Part shown: positions 1-8,307 of the stretch, piece after piece
Layout of the letters: each line of letters starts with the position of its first letter
Numbering within the stretch: the first letter of the stretch is position 1
Origin: K189A clade bacterium
GTDB taxonomy: Bacteria; Pseudomonadota; Gammaproteobacteria; Pseudomonadales; Azotimanducaceae
Assembly (NCBI GenBank): GCA_902613475.1
Contig: CACMHG010000018.1
Span: 1 to 37,867, forward strand
Reading direction: 5' to 3'
DNA: 37,867 bases
The notes under the pieces: generated by a model
The model's input: only the letters and a program-made list of their open reading frames with translations
What the model was told of the DNA's origin: nothing
The model's database searches: none
Program-made: the position numbers and the translations under genes

Positions 1-732
1 GCCCAGCATGTCATCGACGGCGAGGATCATGGCGAGGTAGTGGCGGTACATGTCGAGAGAGGCTTCGCGTTTATGCTCGGGCACGTTTGCCGGGAGCGTC
101 AGCGTCTTGGGCAGCCGGTGGTAGTAGCTCTCTGGGGCGAAGGTAAACGGCGTAAAGTGCGGCTGATGGGGTGATAGGAACAGCAGAAACGGATCCTCTC
201 CCACCGAGTCCATGAACTCCCTGCCGTAATTTAACAGTCCATCTGTTTCATAGCCGTCCCAACGCTCGTAATTCCAGTCGTCCTTATGCACAAACCCGTC
301 GAAATAGACCATGTGCTGGTTGTAGGCGCGCCAATAATCGAAGCCCAAACGATCTCGACCCTCGGGCACCCAGTCCGGGTGTTGCGGCATGCGGTCGAGT
401 GCTGGCCACAGACCTGTGTGTAGATGCCACTTGCCCACCCAAGCGGTCATGTAGCCTTGATGCGCAAATGCATCACCAATGGAAATTTCAGAATGCCGCG
501 TTCGAGTCGTATTGATCAAATGACCGGTGGTTTGCGGATAGCGACCGGTTAGCAGCATGGCGCGGGCTGGCGTGCATACAGGGCAGTTAGAGACGGCTTG
601 GGTCAGCAGCGTGCCCTCGCTGGCCAGCCGGTCGATGTGGGGAGTGTCGATTTGCGATTCACCGAATAGCGGTAGGGACTCAGCCCGCAGCTGATCCGGG
701 AAAAGAACCACGACATTGGGGCGCTCGCTCAC
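1..732 (-). CDS. Sulfatase (formylglycine-dependent arylsulfatase family), 3' part missing
   Basis: I translated this by hand; 244 codons are present and the frame runs off the left edge. The protein begins with the sulfatase fold signature (NVVVLFPDQLR), with Asp13 as the expected metal ligand. It has a C-x-P-x-R motif, C53-T-P-A-R57, whose cysteine is normally converted to formylglycine for hydrolysis of sulfate esters. A GKWHLH segment supplies the usual Lys/His active-site residues. There is no signal peptide, so the enzyme looks cytoplasmic, or exported by a route not visible here. The GTG start (730-732) overlaps the stop of the upstream nucleoside hydrolase (GTGA), so the two are translationally coupled. 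Family assignment is firm; the substrate (sulfated sugar, aryl or choline sulfate) cannot be read from this fragment. Confidence 0.9.
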   Translation of the reverse strand, partial: MSERPNVVVLFPDQLRAESLPLFGESQIDTPHIDRLASEGTLLTQAVSNCPVCTPARAMLLTGRYPQTTGHLINTTRTRHSEISIGDAFAHQGYMTAWVGKWHLHTGLWPALDRMPQHPDWVPEGRDRLGFDYWRAYNQHMVYFDGFVHKDDWNYERWDGYETDGLLNYGREFMDSVGEDPFLLFLSPHQPHFTPFTFAPESYYHRLPKTLTLPANVPEHKREASLDMYRHYLAMILAVDDMLG

Positions 733-1652
733 CCGCTAATCGCCAAGCGTTCGGTAACCAAATCCAAGAAGGCTTGCTTATCCTGCCAACTCGTTGCGCA
801 GTGCACGTTATCACCGCTGTCGTCAATCATGGTCTTGCCGTCGGGAGTTACCAAAACGGGTAGATCTTCCATCACCAAAAGGTCTTCGGCAAAACCCAAA
901 TAGACTGCGACCAGGTCGTATAGAACGGAGCTTTGGCTCTGGGCGTTCAAGTGCTTGAGGATGGGCCAATGTTTGACCGCCTCGAACCACGCGAAATGAC
1001 AGTCGAGGCAAATACCCGGCGCGCTGGCCGGGCCCTGCTGGGTGGCGGCTTCACGGATCTTCGCAAAGCGCTCGCCGTCCAAAATGATGTTGCCGCAGGT
1101 ATCTAGGGGTGTGATCACCTTTTCCCACGGGGCCTCAAATACAGCGCGGCAGGCTAAGGCATGGGTTTTGACATTGAATTCCCGCATAGGTTTCGGCGCA
1201 TCAAGATAGCCCCAACGAATGCTGCCGTGCATGCCAACAAATTTGGCGTTATCACAAATGCCGGGTTGGCGCGCCAGCGCAGCCGCGATGTTGGGCACGG
1301 GTCCAATGCAAATCAGCGATACCTTGCTCGTGGCCTGCATCACTGTGTTGCAAATCGCCCCAACACCATCGTGCAGTACAGTGCCTGGATAGTGTTGCAT
1401 GTCAAAATCTTCGAGCCAGGCGTCGTGGGTATGGGGGTTGTCGTCTAGCGGGATACCAATGCCAATCGGGATATCTGTGCGGCCCAGAAGCTGCAGCATT
1501 TTGGCGACCAGCTCTGCGCGGTAGACCGTATCGCCAGTACTGGTGGTGATGAGCTTGATATCCAGTTCAGGACATTTCAGCAAAAATGCGAGTGCCCATA
1601 CATCGTCTACATCGTGCCCGATATCAGTGTCTAGAATTGTTGGTATCGCCAT
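729..1652 (-). CDS. Nucleoside hydrolase (IUNH family)
   Basis: A 307-residue protein of the inosine-uridine preferring nucleoside hydrolase family, which cleaves the N-glycosidic bond of ribonucleosides to give base and ribose. The N-terminus carries the Asp cluster DTDIGHDVDD (residues 8-17), which binds Ca2+ and the ribose hydroxyls. A C-terminal YDLVAV segment supplies the matching late Asp. Length is normal and no signal peptide is present, so it should be cytoplasmic. It lies 43 bp after the oxygenase-like gene and overlaps the sulfatase by 4 bp, so the three look co-transcribed. Pairing with a sulfatase is odd for simple nucleoside salvage and may mean a modified nucleoside or other N-riboside is the true substrate (inference). 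Confidence 0.9.
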   Translation of the reverse strand: MAIPTILDTDIGHDVDDVWALAFLLKCPELDIKLITTSTGDTVYRAELVAKMLQLLGRTDIPIGIGIPLDDNPHTHDAWLEDFDMQHYPGTVLHDGVGAICNTVMQATSKVSLICIGPVPNIAAALARQPGICDNAKFVGMHGSIRWGYLDAPKPMREFNVKTHALACRAVFEAPWEKVITPLDTCGNIILDGERFAKIREAATQQGPASAPGICLDCHFAWFEAVKHWPILKHLNAQSQSSVLYDLVAVYLGFAEDLLVMEDLPVLVTPDGKTMIDDSGDNVHCATSWQDKQAFLDLVTERLAISG

Positions 1653-1695
1653 TAATCTACTGCTTTTTTATTGTGTTAAGGCCAGTGGCGGCGTC

Positions 1696-2931
1696 CTAGA
1701 AAAAGACGAAGGCGCGCACCACCACGTTTTTGCGGCAGCGGGCATCAGCTGGCGCCGTCGGGTCGATGCAGGCCGAGTGAAATGACCAGCGTGATACCGA
1801 GCCATCGCAAACCGAGTCATAGCACTTGAGCATGGAGACCTCATCGGGTCGCTGCTGCGGTATCCAATACCACTCGTGTTCGGGCCGATAGGTAAAGCGT
1901 GTGGTTTCGCCGACGCGATCGTCGTATACGCGGTAATTATTGATGTAAGGCTGATCAGCAAAGGACGGCCACGCGCATAAAACAAACGGGTTCTGCTCAA
2001 CCGTCTCCATCGGTTTGGCTAAATTTATTGAAAGGAAACGCCGCGACATTTTCTCGTCTGCTTCGGCCTCGGTGTAATGCTGTTCACGACCAAAGTTTCG
2101 GAGATTGCGCGTGAGCAATTCCCGGCACCGCACTCGACCGCTGTTATCGTTTAAATCGTTGTGCACGAGATTGGCGTAGTTCGCGTTAACGCCCGGATTC
2201 TTAGCATCCTGATCTTCGGTACGATCACCTTCGTAATCTTTATCGAATACGTCATGGTTGTAGACTAGGGCGTCGGTGGCCTCTGGATAGAATGCCAGCA
2301 GCAGCTTTTCCATTTCGGGATAGAAAACAGTGCGAACCTCGGCGGCGTCATAAAAGTTGCCGCACTGGCTATCGCAGGAGGCCAAGGCAACCCCCAACTT
2401 ATCCATACACTCGGCGCTATTGGGTGACAGCCCCGGGTAGTACTGCGCTATGCGACGAGCGTCTCGCATTACCTGAGGAAAGTACAAACTCCTTCGTGCG
2501 TTATCCCGCTCGTCCTTAGCAAGCTTTGCCGCTTCTTCTGTGCGAGTCTCGTCTTTCCAAATGGCATTGGAGGGCACGACGGAATACGAAGGCACTTCCA
2601 TCACCGTGTAGCGCATGGGTAGGGCCAGGCCGCCCTCTGGGGCTTTCGGACCATTGGCCTTAATATGGTCAAGGCACTCGGCATAGCGACGAAACCCTTG
2701 GCCCCACTCCGTCTCGATTGGCCCCGGTGCGGCATTTTCTATCAGATCGGTAACCTGCTGGCCCTCACCACTGGCAATTTGCGCCAGCGCATCGGCGACC
2801 GCGGCGGTGGTGCCAGCATCACCGTTCAAATCCAAACTTGTATAGGCCTTGCCATCATTGGCGGCGATGGGCGCGGACTGTCCCGCAGTGCGCTGCAAGG
2901 ACGGTACAAAGGGTTTTTTTGTCGTATTCAT
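1696..2931 (-). CDS. CmcJ/NvfI-type oxygenase-like protein (GA4 desaturase family)
   Basis: A 411-residue soluble protein that resembles the CmcJ / AsaB / GA4-desaturase group. Some members of this group are non-heme iron oxygenases or partner proteins in secondary metabolism. Visible landmarks are YNHDVFD and HNDLND (possible metal-ligand His/Asp), a SINLAKP...NPFVLCAWPSF strand region where the family has its NLWRP-like block, and a late YRPEHEWYWIPQQRPDE...KCYDS region that matches the family's Y-P-Q-P-E-K-YDS pattern. The ATG at 2929-2931 has a strong Shine-Dalgarno (GGGAGG) just upstream on the minus strand. The first 60 residues are low in pattern and may be disordered. It heads the minus-strand unit with the nucleoside hydrolase and sulfatase, and diverges from the molybdenum hydroxylase operon. 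Assignment rests on remembered motifs, so the family is moderately sure and the substrate unknown. Confidence 0.6.
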   Translation of the reverse strand: MNTTKKPFVPSLQRTAGQSAPIAANDGKAYTSLDLNGDAGTTAAVADALAQIASGEGQQVTDLIENAAPGPIETEWGQGFRRYAECLDHIKANGPKAPEGGLALPMRYTVMEVPSYSVVPSNAIWKDETRTEEAAKLAKDERDNARRSLYFPQVMRDARRIAQYYPGLSPNSAECMDKLGVALASCDSQCGNFYDAAEVRTVFYPEMEKLLLAFYPEATDALVYNHDVFDKDYEGDRTEDQDAKNPGVNANYANLVHNDLNDNSGRVRCRELLTRNLRNFGREQHYTEAEADEKMSRRFLSINLAKPMETVEQNPFVLCAWPSFADQPYINNYRVYDDRVGETTRFTYRPEHEWYWIPQQRPDEVSMLKCYDSVCDGSVSRWSFHSACIDPTAPADARCRKNVVVRAFVFF

Positions 2932-2983
2932 ATCTACCTCCCTCGGGAGATCTTCGCAGAAACTAAGCGGACGGGACAGCTAT

Positions 2984-2996
2984 TGAAATTGTTTCA
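2984..2996. promoter_or_regulatory. Short dyad in the divergent intergenic region
   Basis: The 178-bp gap between two divergent units holds TGAAA-ttg-TTTCA, a perfect 5-3-5 dyad, 114 bp before the iorA-like start and 53 bp before the oxygenase-like start. It could be an operator shared by both units. I could not place a convincing -35/-10 pair around it. A 13-bp dyad can arise by chance, so this is weak. Confidence 0.25.
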
Positions 2997-3109
2997 TCGA
3001 TGTTCAAAAACTTGGGGTTCGAGTCGTGTCGACTTGTGCGTCGGTTACTCCTAGTATCTTGGCTCAGAGAGTTGATCGAGTGAGAGACAATCGCCTTAGG
3101 AGGTATGCG

Positions 3110-3586
3110 ATGAAGACGTTAAATGTGAACGGTGAGCCTGTCGAGGTTGACGCAGATGACACCACACCATTGCTTTGGGCGTTGCGGGAACAGTTAGGGC
3201 TCACGGGTACGAAGTACGGCTGCGGAATCGCCCAATGCGGTTCTTGCACCGTACATCTGGACGGGGTGGCGGTGAGAAGCTGCGTAATGCCGCTGGCTGC
3301 CGTTAATGAAAATACCAAGATCACCACCATCGAAGGGCTGTCAGACGATGGCAGTCATCCTGTGCAGCAGGCATGGGCAGAACTCGACGTGCCACAGTGC
3401 GGCTACTGCCAGCCCGGCATGATTATGGCCGTGGCGGGTATGTTGAACGCCACACCCGATGCTGACGATGCACAAATAGACAGTCAGATTACTAACATTT
3501 GCCGCTGTGGCACCTTCCAACGGGTACGTGAAGGGGTGCATTTGGCGAAAGAGATTACCCTGAAGTCGAAGGGAGAAATGGCATGA
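3110..3586 (+). CDS. iorA: Molybdenum hydroxylase small subunit, two [2Fe-2S] clusters (IorA-like)
   Basis: A 158-residue iron-sulfur subunit of the xanthine dehydrogenase/isoquinoline 1-oxidoreductase family, which passes electrons from the molybdopterin subunit to an acceptor. The N-terminal plant-type ferredoxin cluster is seen in YGCGIAQCGSC and the C-terminal cluster in CGYCQPG...CRCGT. The length is typical. The frame stays open upstream to 3026, but the ATG at 3110 is chosen because TTAGGAGG precedes it at normal spacing and the family N-terminus (MKTLNVNGE) starts there. Its stop overlaps the next ATG (ATGA), so it is coupled to the large subunit. It lacks a signal of its own; in such enzymes the folded heterodimer is carried out by the Tat signal of the large subunit. 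Confidence 0.92.
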   Translation: MKTLNVNGEPVEVDADDTTPLLWALREQLGLTGTKYGCGIAQCGSCTVHLDGVAVRSCVMPLAAVNENTKITTIEGLSDDGSHPVQQAWAELDVPQCGYCQPGMIMAVAGMLNATPDADDAQIDSQITNICRCGTFQRVREGVHLAKEITLKSKGEMA

Positions 3587-5805
3587 ACAAGCTTTTTGAA
3601 TCATCGAAAGCAGACGGTCTGCAAGGCGCCTTGAATGTGTCTCGTCGCGGTTTTTTAGTGACCACATCGACTCTTGGCGCCGGTCTGGCGTTGGGAATGA
3701 CGACGCGCCCGGCTGCCTCGTCAAGCATGCCGCTCGACGAAGTAAATGCTTGGGTACATATCGCCACGGACGACACGGTGACGATTCGTATTGCGCGGTC
3801 CGAAATGGGCCAGGGCACCCTCACGGGTCTAGCCCAGCTAGTGGCGGAAGAACTCGACTGTGACTGGGACAAAGTTACTTACGAATTCCCAACCCCCGGA
3901 CAGAATGTTGCCCGCGAACGGGTCTGGGGCGACTACTCCACCGGCGGCAGCCGAGGGCTGCGTGCAAGCCAGCAGTATGTGCGCGAGGGTGGTGCCGCGG
4001 CCAAGATGATGTTGTTGCAAGCCGCGGCGGATCAGTGGGGTGTCGCTGCATCGACATGCTCAGCCATCGATAGCGTGATTACGCATGGGCCATCAGGACG
4101 CACCACTACCTATGGAGCGGTAGCCGCCAACGCAGCTGCGCTGCCGGTGCCGACAAAGGTCACGCTGCGCGATCCGGCGGACTGGCATATCGCCGGCAAA
4201 CCTCTAAAGCGACTGGATACCGCAGATAAGCTGACCGGCAAACTGGTCTATGGTGCCGACATCAATCTGCCCAACATGCTTTGCGCAAGCATCATGGATT
4301 GCCCCGTGATGGGCGGCAAACTGGTGAGCTTTAACGAGAGCGCGATCAGTGCCATGCCCGGCGTCAAAGGCGCGGTAGCCGTCGTTACCGACGAAGGTAC
4401 CGACGGTGTGGCCGTCGTCGCTGACACTTGGTGGCAGGCGCAGTCCGCGTTGCAGAAGCTACCGATCAAGTGGGATCTTGGCCCTAACGCCAATTACGAC
4501 GATGCGACGCTAACCGCCATGCTCGAAGAGGGTTTGAGCGCCGACGAGGCCTTTGTTGGGAACTGGGGAGGCGATGTCGAAGCAGCCTTTGCATCCGCAG
4601 AAACCACCGTTGAGTCCGTCTACAAGTGCCCTTCGCAAAACCATGCTCCGATGGAGCCCATGAACGCTACGGCACTGTTCACGAAGGATCGCTGTGAAGT
4701 TTGGTGTCCGACGCAAAATGGTGAGGCGGCGCTGGCGGCAGCATCCGCAGCGTCAGGGCTGCCCCTGAATCAGTGTGAGGTTTATAAGACTATTTTGGGC
4801 GGCGGCTTTGGCCGTCGCGGCGCCGGTGACTATGTGCATCAGGCCGTCAAGATCGCCATGGCCTTTCCCGGCACGCCGATCAAACTGCAGTGGTCTAGGG
4901 AAGAAGACCAAAAGCATGGTTTCTTCCACCCAAGCACCATGGCAAAAATGCGTGGAACCTTGGATGCTGATGGCAATCTAACGGGCCTACACATGCGGAT
5001 CTCCGGTCAATCGATTTTGGCAGGATTGATGCCCCACGCGCTGGTCGAAGGCGCGGACTACCTGCAATTCCAGGGTGTGATCAAGGCTGGCCTGAATCCC
5101 GCCATGGATGATCATTCGATCTGCTACGACATACCCAATGTGTTGGTCGACCACGCCATGCGTAACCCGCCCATTCGCCCAGGATTCTGGCGGGGTGTGA
5201 ACGTCAACCAAAACACCATTTACATGGAGTGCTTTCTAGAGGAAATGGCCCATGCTGCGGGTCGCGACCCCTTAGAGTTTCGCCTAGCGCTGATGAAAAA
5301 CCAGCCTAAGAGTGCTGCGGTATTGAAAGCCGTCGCCGAACAGGGCGGCTGGGGTAAGGACGACGGCATTGGCAGAGGTCTGGCAGTACTGCACTCATTT
5401 GGCAGCTACGTTGCGGCCTGTGCCGAAGTCACTGTTGACGAGGGCGGTAACCTCAACATGCACCGCATCGTGGCGGCCACGGACTGTGGTATTGCCGTGA
5501 ACCCTCAGCAAATCGAAGCTCAGGTACAGGGTTCCTTCGTTTATGGACTCTCGGCGGCCCTGTACAGTGAAAACACCCTGAAAAACGGTGAGATTCAGGA
5601 GGATAACTTCCATACCTATCCGTCCATGAAAATCGCTTCCATGCCCAAGGTGGAAGTCATCGTCATGCCCTCAGGCGGTTTTTATGGCGGTGTAGGCGAG
5701 CCTACCATTGGCGTGGCTGCCCCAGCGGTGTTGAACGCGATCTTTGCGGCCACGGGCAAGCGCGTTCGTCAGCTGCCCATGAGGGATCAAAGCCTGCGGG
5801 CTTAA
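3583..5805 (+). CDS. iorB: Molybdenum hydroxylase large subunit, Tat-exported (IorB-like)
   Basis: A 740-residue molybdopterin-binding subunit of the isoquinoline 1-oxidoreductase / membrane aldehyde dehydrogenase type. The N-terminus has a twin-arginine signal (SRRGFLV, residues about 20-26, then a hydrophobic stretch ending near ARPAASS), so the holoenzyme should act in the periplasm. The cofactor domains follow in order, with GGGFGRRG (cofactor loop, about residue 405) and GGVGEPTIGVAAPA near the C-terminus, where the conserved Glu is the expected base. Enzymes of this kind hydroxylate N-heterocycles or oxidise aldehydes and hand electrons to cytochrome c. The next gene, 3 bp on, is a small c-type cytochrome. 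The substrate is unknown; the link to downstream sulfur genes is unusual. Confidence 0.9.
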   Translation: MNKLFESSKADGLQGALNVSRRGFLVTTSTLGAGLALGMTTRPAASSSMPLDEVNAWVHIATDDTVTIRIARSEMGQGTLTGLAQLVAEELDCDWDKVTYEFPTPGQNVARERVWGDYSTGGSRGLRASQQYVREGGAAAKMMLLQAAADQWGVAASTCSAIDSVITHGPSGRTTTYGAVAANAAALPVPTKVTLRDPADWHIAGKPLKRLDTADKLTGKLVYGADINLPNMLCASIMDCPVMGGKLVSFNESAISAMPGVKGAVAVVTDEGTDGVAVVADTWWQAQSALQKLPIKWDLGPNANYDDATLTAMLEEGLSADEAFVGNWGGDVEAAFASAETTVESVYKCPSQNHAPMEPMNATALFTKDRCEVWCPTQNGEAALAAASAASGLPLNQCEVYKTILGGGFGRRGAGDYVHQAVKIAMAFPGTPIKLQWSREEDQKHGFFHPSTMAKMRGTLDADGNLTGLHMRISGQSILAGLMPHALVEGADYLQFQGVIKAGLNPAMDDHSICYDIPNVLVDHAMRNPPIRPGFWRGVNVNQNTIYMECFLEEMAHAAGRDPLEFRLALMKNQPKSAAVLKAVAEQGGWGKDDGIGRGLAVLHSFGSYVAACAEVTVDEGGNLNMHRIVAATDCGIAVNPQQIEAQVQGSFVYGLSAALYSENTLKNGEIQEDNFHTYPSMKIASMPKVEVIVMPSGGFYGGVGEPTIGVAAPAVLNAIFAATGKRVRQLPMRDQSLRA

Positions 5806-5808
5806 TCG

Positions 5809-6138
5809 GTGGGGCGCTATCACGCGATTCTGCCGATGCTTGTCCTTGGGCTGACCCCATGTGGTTATGCCCAAGGTGCGCCTAGCGCCTTAAGCCAAAG
5901 CGCAAGTCAGGCCGCCGTTTGTTCAGGCTGTCACGGCAAATTGTCCGGTGTCGCTGTACCTGCACTGGTGTCGGATGCGCGAGTGCTCGAACAGCAAATG
6001 CTTGCGCTCAGACAGGAGGGCGGCGATTCCGCCATGCACCGCCTCATACACGCCTACGATGAAACGCAAATACGCGGTATCGCCGAGGCCCTCGCATCGC
6101 AGAAGAACCCTCCCGCTGCCCAGAGCACAGGCCCGTGA
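5809..6138 (+). CDS. fccA: Small monoheme cytochrome c, FccA/SoxE-like
   Basis: A 109-residue exported class I cytochrome c. A signal peptide (hydrophobic residues 6-20, cleavage near YAQG) is followed by one heme site, C38-S-G-C-H42. A later SAMHRLIHAYDETQI segment gives the likely axial Met in the pattern of flavocytochrome c sulfide dehydrogenase cytochromes (M-x-R-x-x-x-Y-x-D). It starts at GTG 5809, 3 bp after iorB, and its stop overlaps the fccB start (GTGA). It could serve FccB as its heme subunit, or accept electrons from the molybdenum hydroxylase, or both. The Met/Tyr pattern favours FccA. Canonical diheme FccA is about twice this size, so this is the short form. Confidence 0.8.
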   Translation: MGRYHAILPMLVLGLTPCGYAQGAPSALSQSASQAAVCSGCHGKLSGVAVPALVSDARVLEQQMLALRQEGGDSAMHRLIHAYDETQIRGIAEALASQKNPPAAQSTGP

Positions 6139-7400
6139 CGAGTATTCGCAGGCGCCAGGTGATCGCGGGGCTGGCTATGGCGCCCTTCATTTCTCGATAC
6201 CCCCTGGCAAGCAAAATTCTGGGTCGACTGGTGATTATTGGCGGGGGCTTCGCCGGCGCAACCCTTGCGCGTTTCGCCAAAGCGCTCGAGCCGAGGCTTG
6301 GGGTGACATTGATCGAGGCGCGTTCGCGCTATACCGCCTGTCCGATGAGCAACCTCGTGCTGGCTGGTGAACGCGAGCTAAACCAGCAAACCTTCGACTA
6401 CAAAGCTCTGGCCGAAGCCGGTGTGCAGGTGATTCAGGACTATGCCGTGGATGTGGATGGCGCTCAGCAAAGGGTCATTCTTCAGGGTGGTGAAAGAGTC
6501 GAATATGACCGGCTGGTCTTGGCTCCGGGCGTGCAGCTCAATTTTGATCAGCTCAGCGGCTACTCGAGACAGGGTGCCCAGGACATGCCTCATGCCTGGC
6601 AGGCGGGCGCGCAAACCACGCTGCTGCGACGCCAGCTGCAGGCCATGCCCGACGATGGATTGGCGATTATCAGTGTGCCACCCGCACCATACCGATGTCC
6701 GCCGGGCCCTTATGAGCGAGCCAGTCTAATGGCCAGCTATTTCAAACAGGCAAAGCCCAAGGCGCGGATTCTCATACTGGATAGCAACGATCGATTTTCC
6801 AAACAGGCGTTGTTCCAGCAAGGTTGGCAGGATCTATACGGCGACACCATTCGCTGGCAAAGCGCCTCCAATGACGGTCGTGTGAACCGCGTGGAACCCG
6901 CAAGCATGCGAGTTCATACCGACTTTGATACCTATCAGCCTGATGTGGCGAACATTATCCCACCGCAGCAGGCGGGAGACATTGCCCATCGAGCAGGGGT
7001 GACCGACAGCTCTGGCTGGTGCCCGGTAGAGAGCGTGAGCTTTGAATCGAATCGACAGCCGAACATCCATGTGATTGGCGATGCGGCAATTGCCGCGCCC
7101 ATGCCGAAGTCGGCCTTCGCCGCCAACGCCCAGGCCAAGGTCTGTGCAATAGCCCTCGTGCGCCTGTTTCGAGGTATCAGGCCAGAACCAACGGTGTTAG
7201 CGAATACCTGTTATTCCTACCTTAAGCCCGGTCACGCGATTTCCATCGCCGGTGCCTATCGAACCGACAACGGTGAATTTTCCGCGATTGCGGCGGCCAG
7301 TGGTGCCAGTCCCATCGATGCTACCCAAGCTTTGCGACAGCAAGAGGCCGCTCACGCGGCGGATTGGTTTAGCGCCATAATACAGGAAACCTTCGGATGA
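6135..7400 (+). CDS. fccB: Sulfide dehydrogenase flavoprotein (FccB/SoxF)
   Basis: A 421-residue flavoprotein of the FccB/SoxF family, which oxidises sulfide (or a Sox-bound sulfur) and passes electrons to cytochrome c in the periplasm. An N-terminal RRRQVIAG twin-arginine-like signal precedes the FAD-binding Rossmann motif VIIGGGFAG (about residues 33-41). The redox cysteines typical of the family are present in YRCPPGPYE (C188) and GWCPVE (C296), along with the family segment YTACPMSN. A GDAAIAAPMPKSAFAANAQA block gives the second FAD contact. The start is GTG overlapping the cytochrome stop, and the stop overlaps the soxX ATG. The catalytic cysteine pair is intact, so it should be active. 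Confidence 0.93.
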   Translation: MTSIRRRQVIAGLAMAPFISRYPLASKILGRLVIIGGGFAGATLARFAKALEPRLGVTLIEARSRYTACPMSNLVLAGERELNQQTFDYKALAEAGVQVIQDYAVDVDGAQQRVILQGGERVEYDRLVLAPGVQLNFDQLSGYSRQGAQDMPHAWQAGAQTTLLRRQLQAMPDDGLAIISVPPAPYRCPPGPYERASLMASYFKQAKPKARILILDSNDRFSKQALFQQGWQDLYGDTIRWQSASNDGRVNRVEPASMRVHTDFDTYQPDVANIIPPQQAGDIAHRAGVTDSSGWCPVESVSFESNRQPNIHVIGDAAIAAPMPKSAFAANAQAKVCAIALVRLFRGIRPEPTVLANTCYSYLKPGHAISIAGAYRTDNGEFSAIAAASGASPIDATQALRQQEAAHAADWFSAIIQETFG

Positions 7401-7846
7401 GGTGGGCGCTAGGCGCTATGCTGTTTTGCCTATGCACACAGGTAGTGGCCACATCTGAGCAGCAGGCTATGCGCGTTGTTAGCGATGCGATGGTCGCCCC
7501 CCTCAGCGATGTAACCGGATCCGCTGAGCAAGGTGAGCAGATTTTTGCCGCCCGCGATGCCGGGCACTGCGTACTTTGTCATCAGGTCAGCGGCTTGGAT
7601 GCGCCTTTTCAGGGCAACATTGGCCCTGCACTCGGCGGTATTGGCGACCGCTTGAGCCCAGCGCAGATTCGGCTGCGCATTGCGGATGCGTCTTTGCTCA
7701 ATGCTCAGACCATTATGCCTTCTTACTATCGAACCGAAGGGCTGCATCGAGTCGATGAAAGATACAGGGGACGAACGGCGCTCAGCGGCGTACAAATCGA
7801 ACACCTGGTCGCCTACTTGGCCCAGTTACAGAGTCAAAACCAATGA
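7397..7846 (+). CDS. soxX: SoxX, monoheme cytochrome c of SoxAX
   Basis: A 149-residue exported cytochrome with a signal peptide (residues 1-19, ending near VVA) and one heme motif, C58-V-L-C-H. The following block GNIGPALGGIGDRL and the axial Met region IMPSYYRTEGL are the SoxX signature. SoxX accepts electrons when SoxA joins a sulfur substrate to the SoxY cysteine. It is coupled by ATGA overlaps to fccB upstream and soxY downstream. Length and motif order are normal for the family. Confidence 0.92.
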   Translation: MRWALGAMLFCLCTQVVATSEQQAMRVVSDAMVAPLSDVTGSAEQGEQIFAARDAGHCVLCHQVSGLDAPFQGNIGPALGGIGDRLSPAQIRLRIADASLLNAQTIMPSYYRTEGLHRVDERYRGRTALSGVQIEHLVAYLAQLQSQNQ

Positions 7847-8307
7847 AAAAAACAATCGCGCGAAGACGCTTTCTGCAGGGTGCCCTGATCTTGCCCATGG
7901 GCTGGGTGATGCCCAGTGCCGCGGCAGAAACCCAGGCTCGCAGGCAACAGGTGGCTGCTGCAATTGCCGAAGTATTTGGGCCGAACCGGACCGTGCGGGC
8001 CGGTAAGGTTCAGGTAAGGGTGCCGGCGATTTCGGAGAATGGCTACTCTGTCCCCGTCGCCGTTGAAGTCGATTCGCCGATGACTCGTGACGACCATGTG
8101 CGCCGGATCGCTGTGGTTTCAGAAGCTAATCCATTGGCGGTAATTGCCCAGTTCGAATTGGGGCCGCAAGCAGCGCTGGCCAAGGTGAATACACGTATTC
8201 GCCTGGCAGATTCGCAGCGCGTCTATGCCGTGGCCGAAATGAACGACGGCACGCTTTGGACCGGTTACGGCCATAGCATTGTGACCCTGGCCGCCTGCGT
8301 CATATGA
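7843..8307 (+). CDS. soxY: SoxY sulfur carrier with altered C-terminal arm
   Basis: A 154-residue protein with a Tat signal (ARRRFLQG, residues 6-13) and an otherwise typical SoxY body (NPLAVIAQFELGP..., STRIRLADSQ-like block, DGTLWTGYGHSIVTL). SoxY carries the sulfur substrate as a thioester-like conjugate on a cysteine in a C-terminal swinging arm. That arm normally ends GGCGG. Here it reads ...TLAACVI: the cysteine is kept (C152), but both preceding Gly are Ala and both following Gly are Val-Ile. No frame change restores GGCGG, so this is a true substitution. ATGA overlaps couple it to soxX and soxZ. A carrier role is likely, but substrate or partner enzymes may differ. Confidence 0.9.
   Translation: MKKTIARRRFLQGALILPMGWVMPSAAAETQARRQQVAAAIAEVFGPNRTVRAGKVQVRVPAISENGYSVPVAVEVDSPMTRDDHVRRIAVVSEANPLAVIAQFELGPQAALAKVNTRIRLADSQRVYAVAEMNDGTLWTGYGHSIVTLAACVI

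Noticed and set aside
8281..8307. Frameshift as the cause of the odd SoxY tail
   Set aside because: Neither other frame gives GGCGG, and the ATGA overlap with soxZ keeps the operon's usual layout, so the tail reads as a genuine change.
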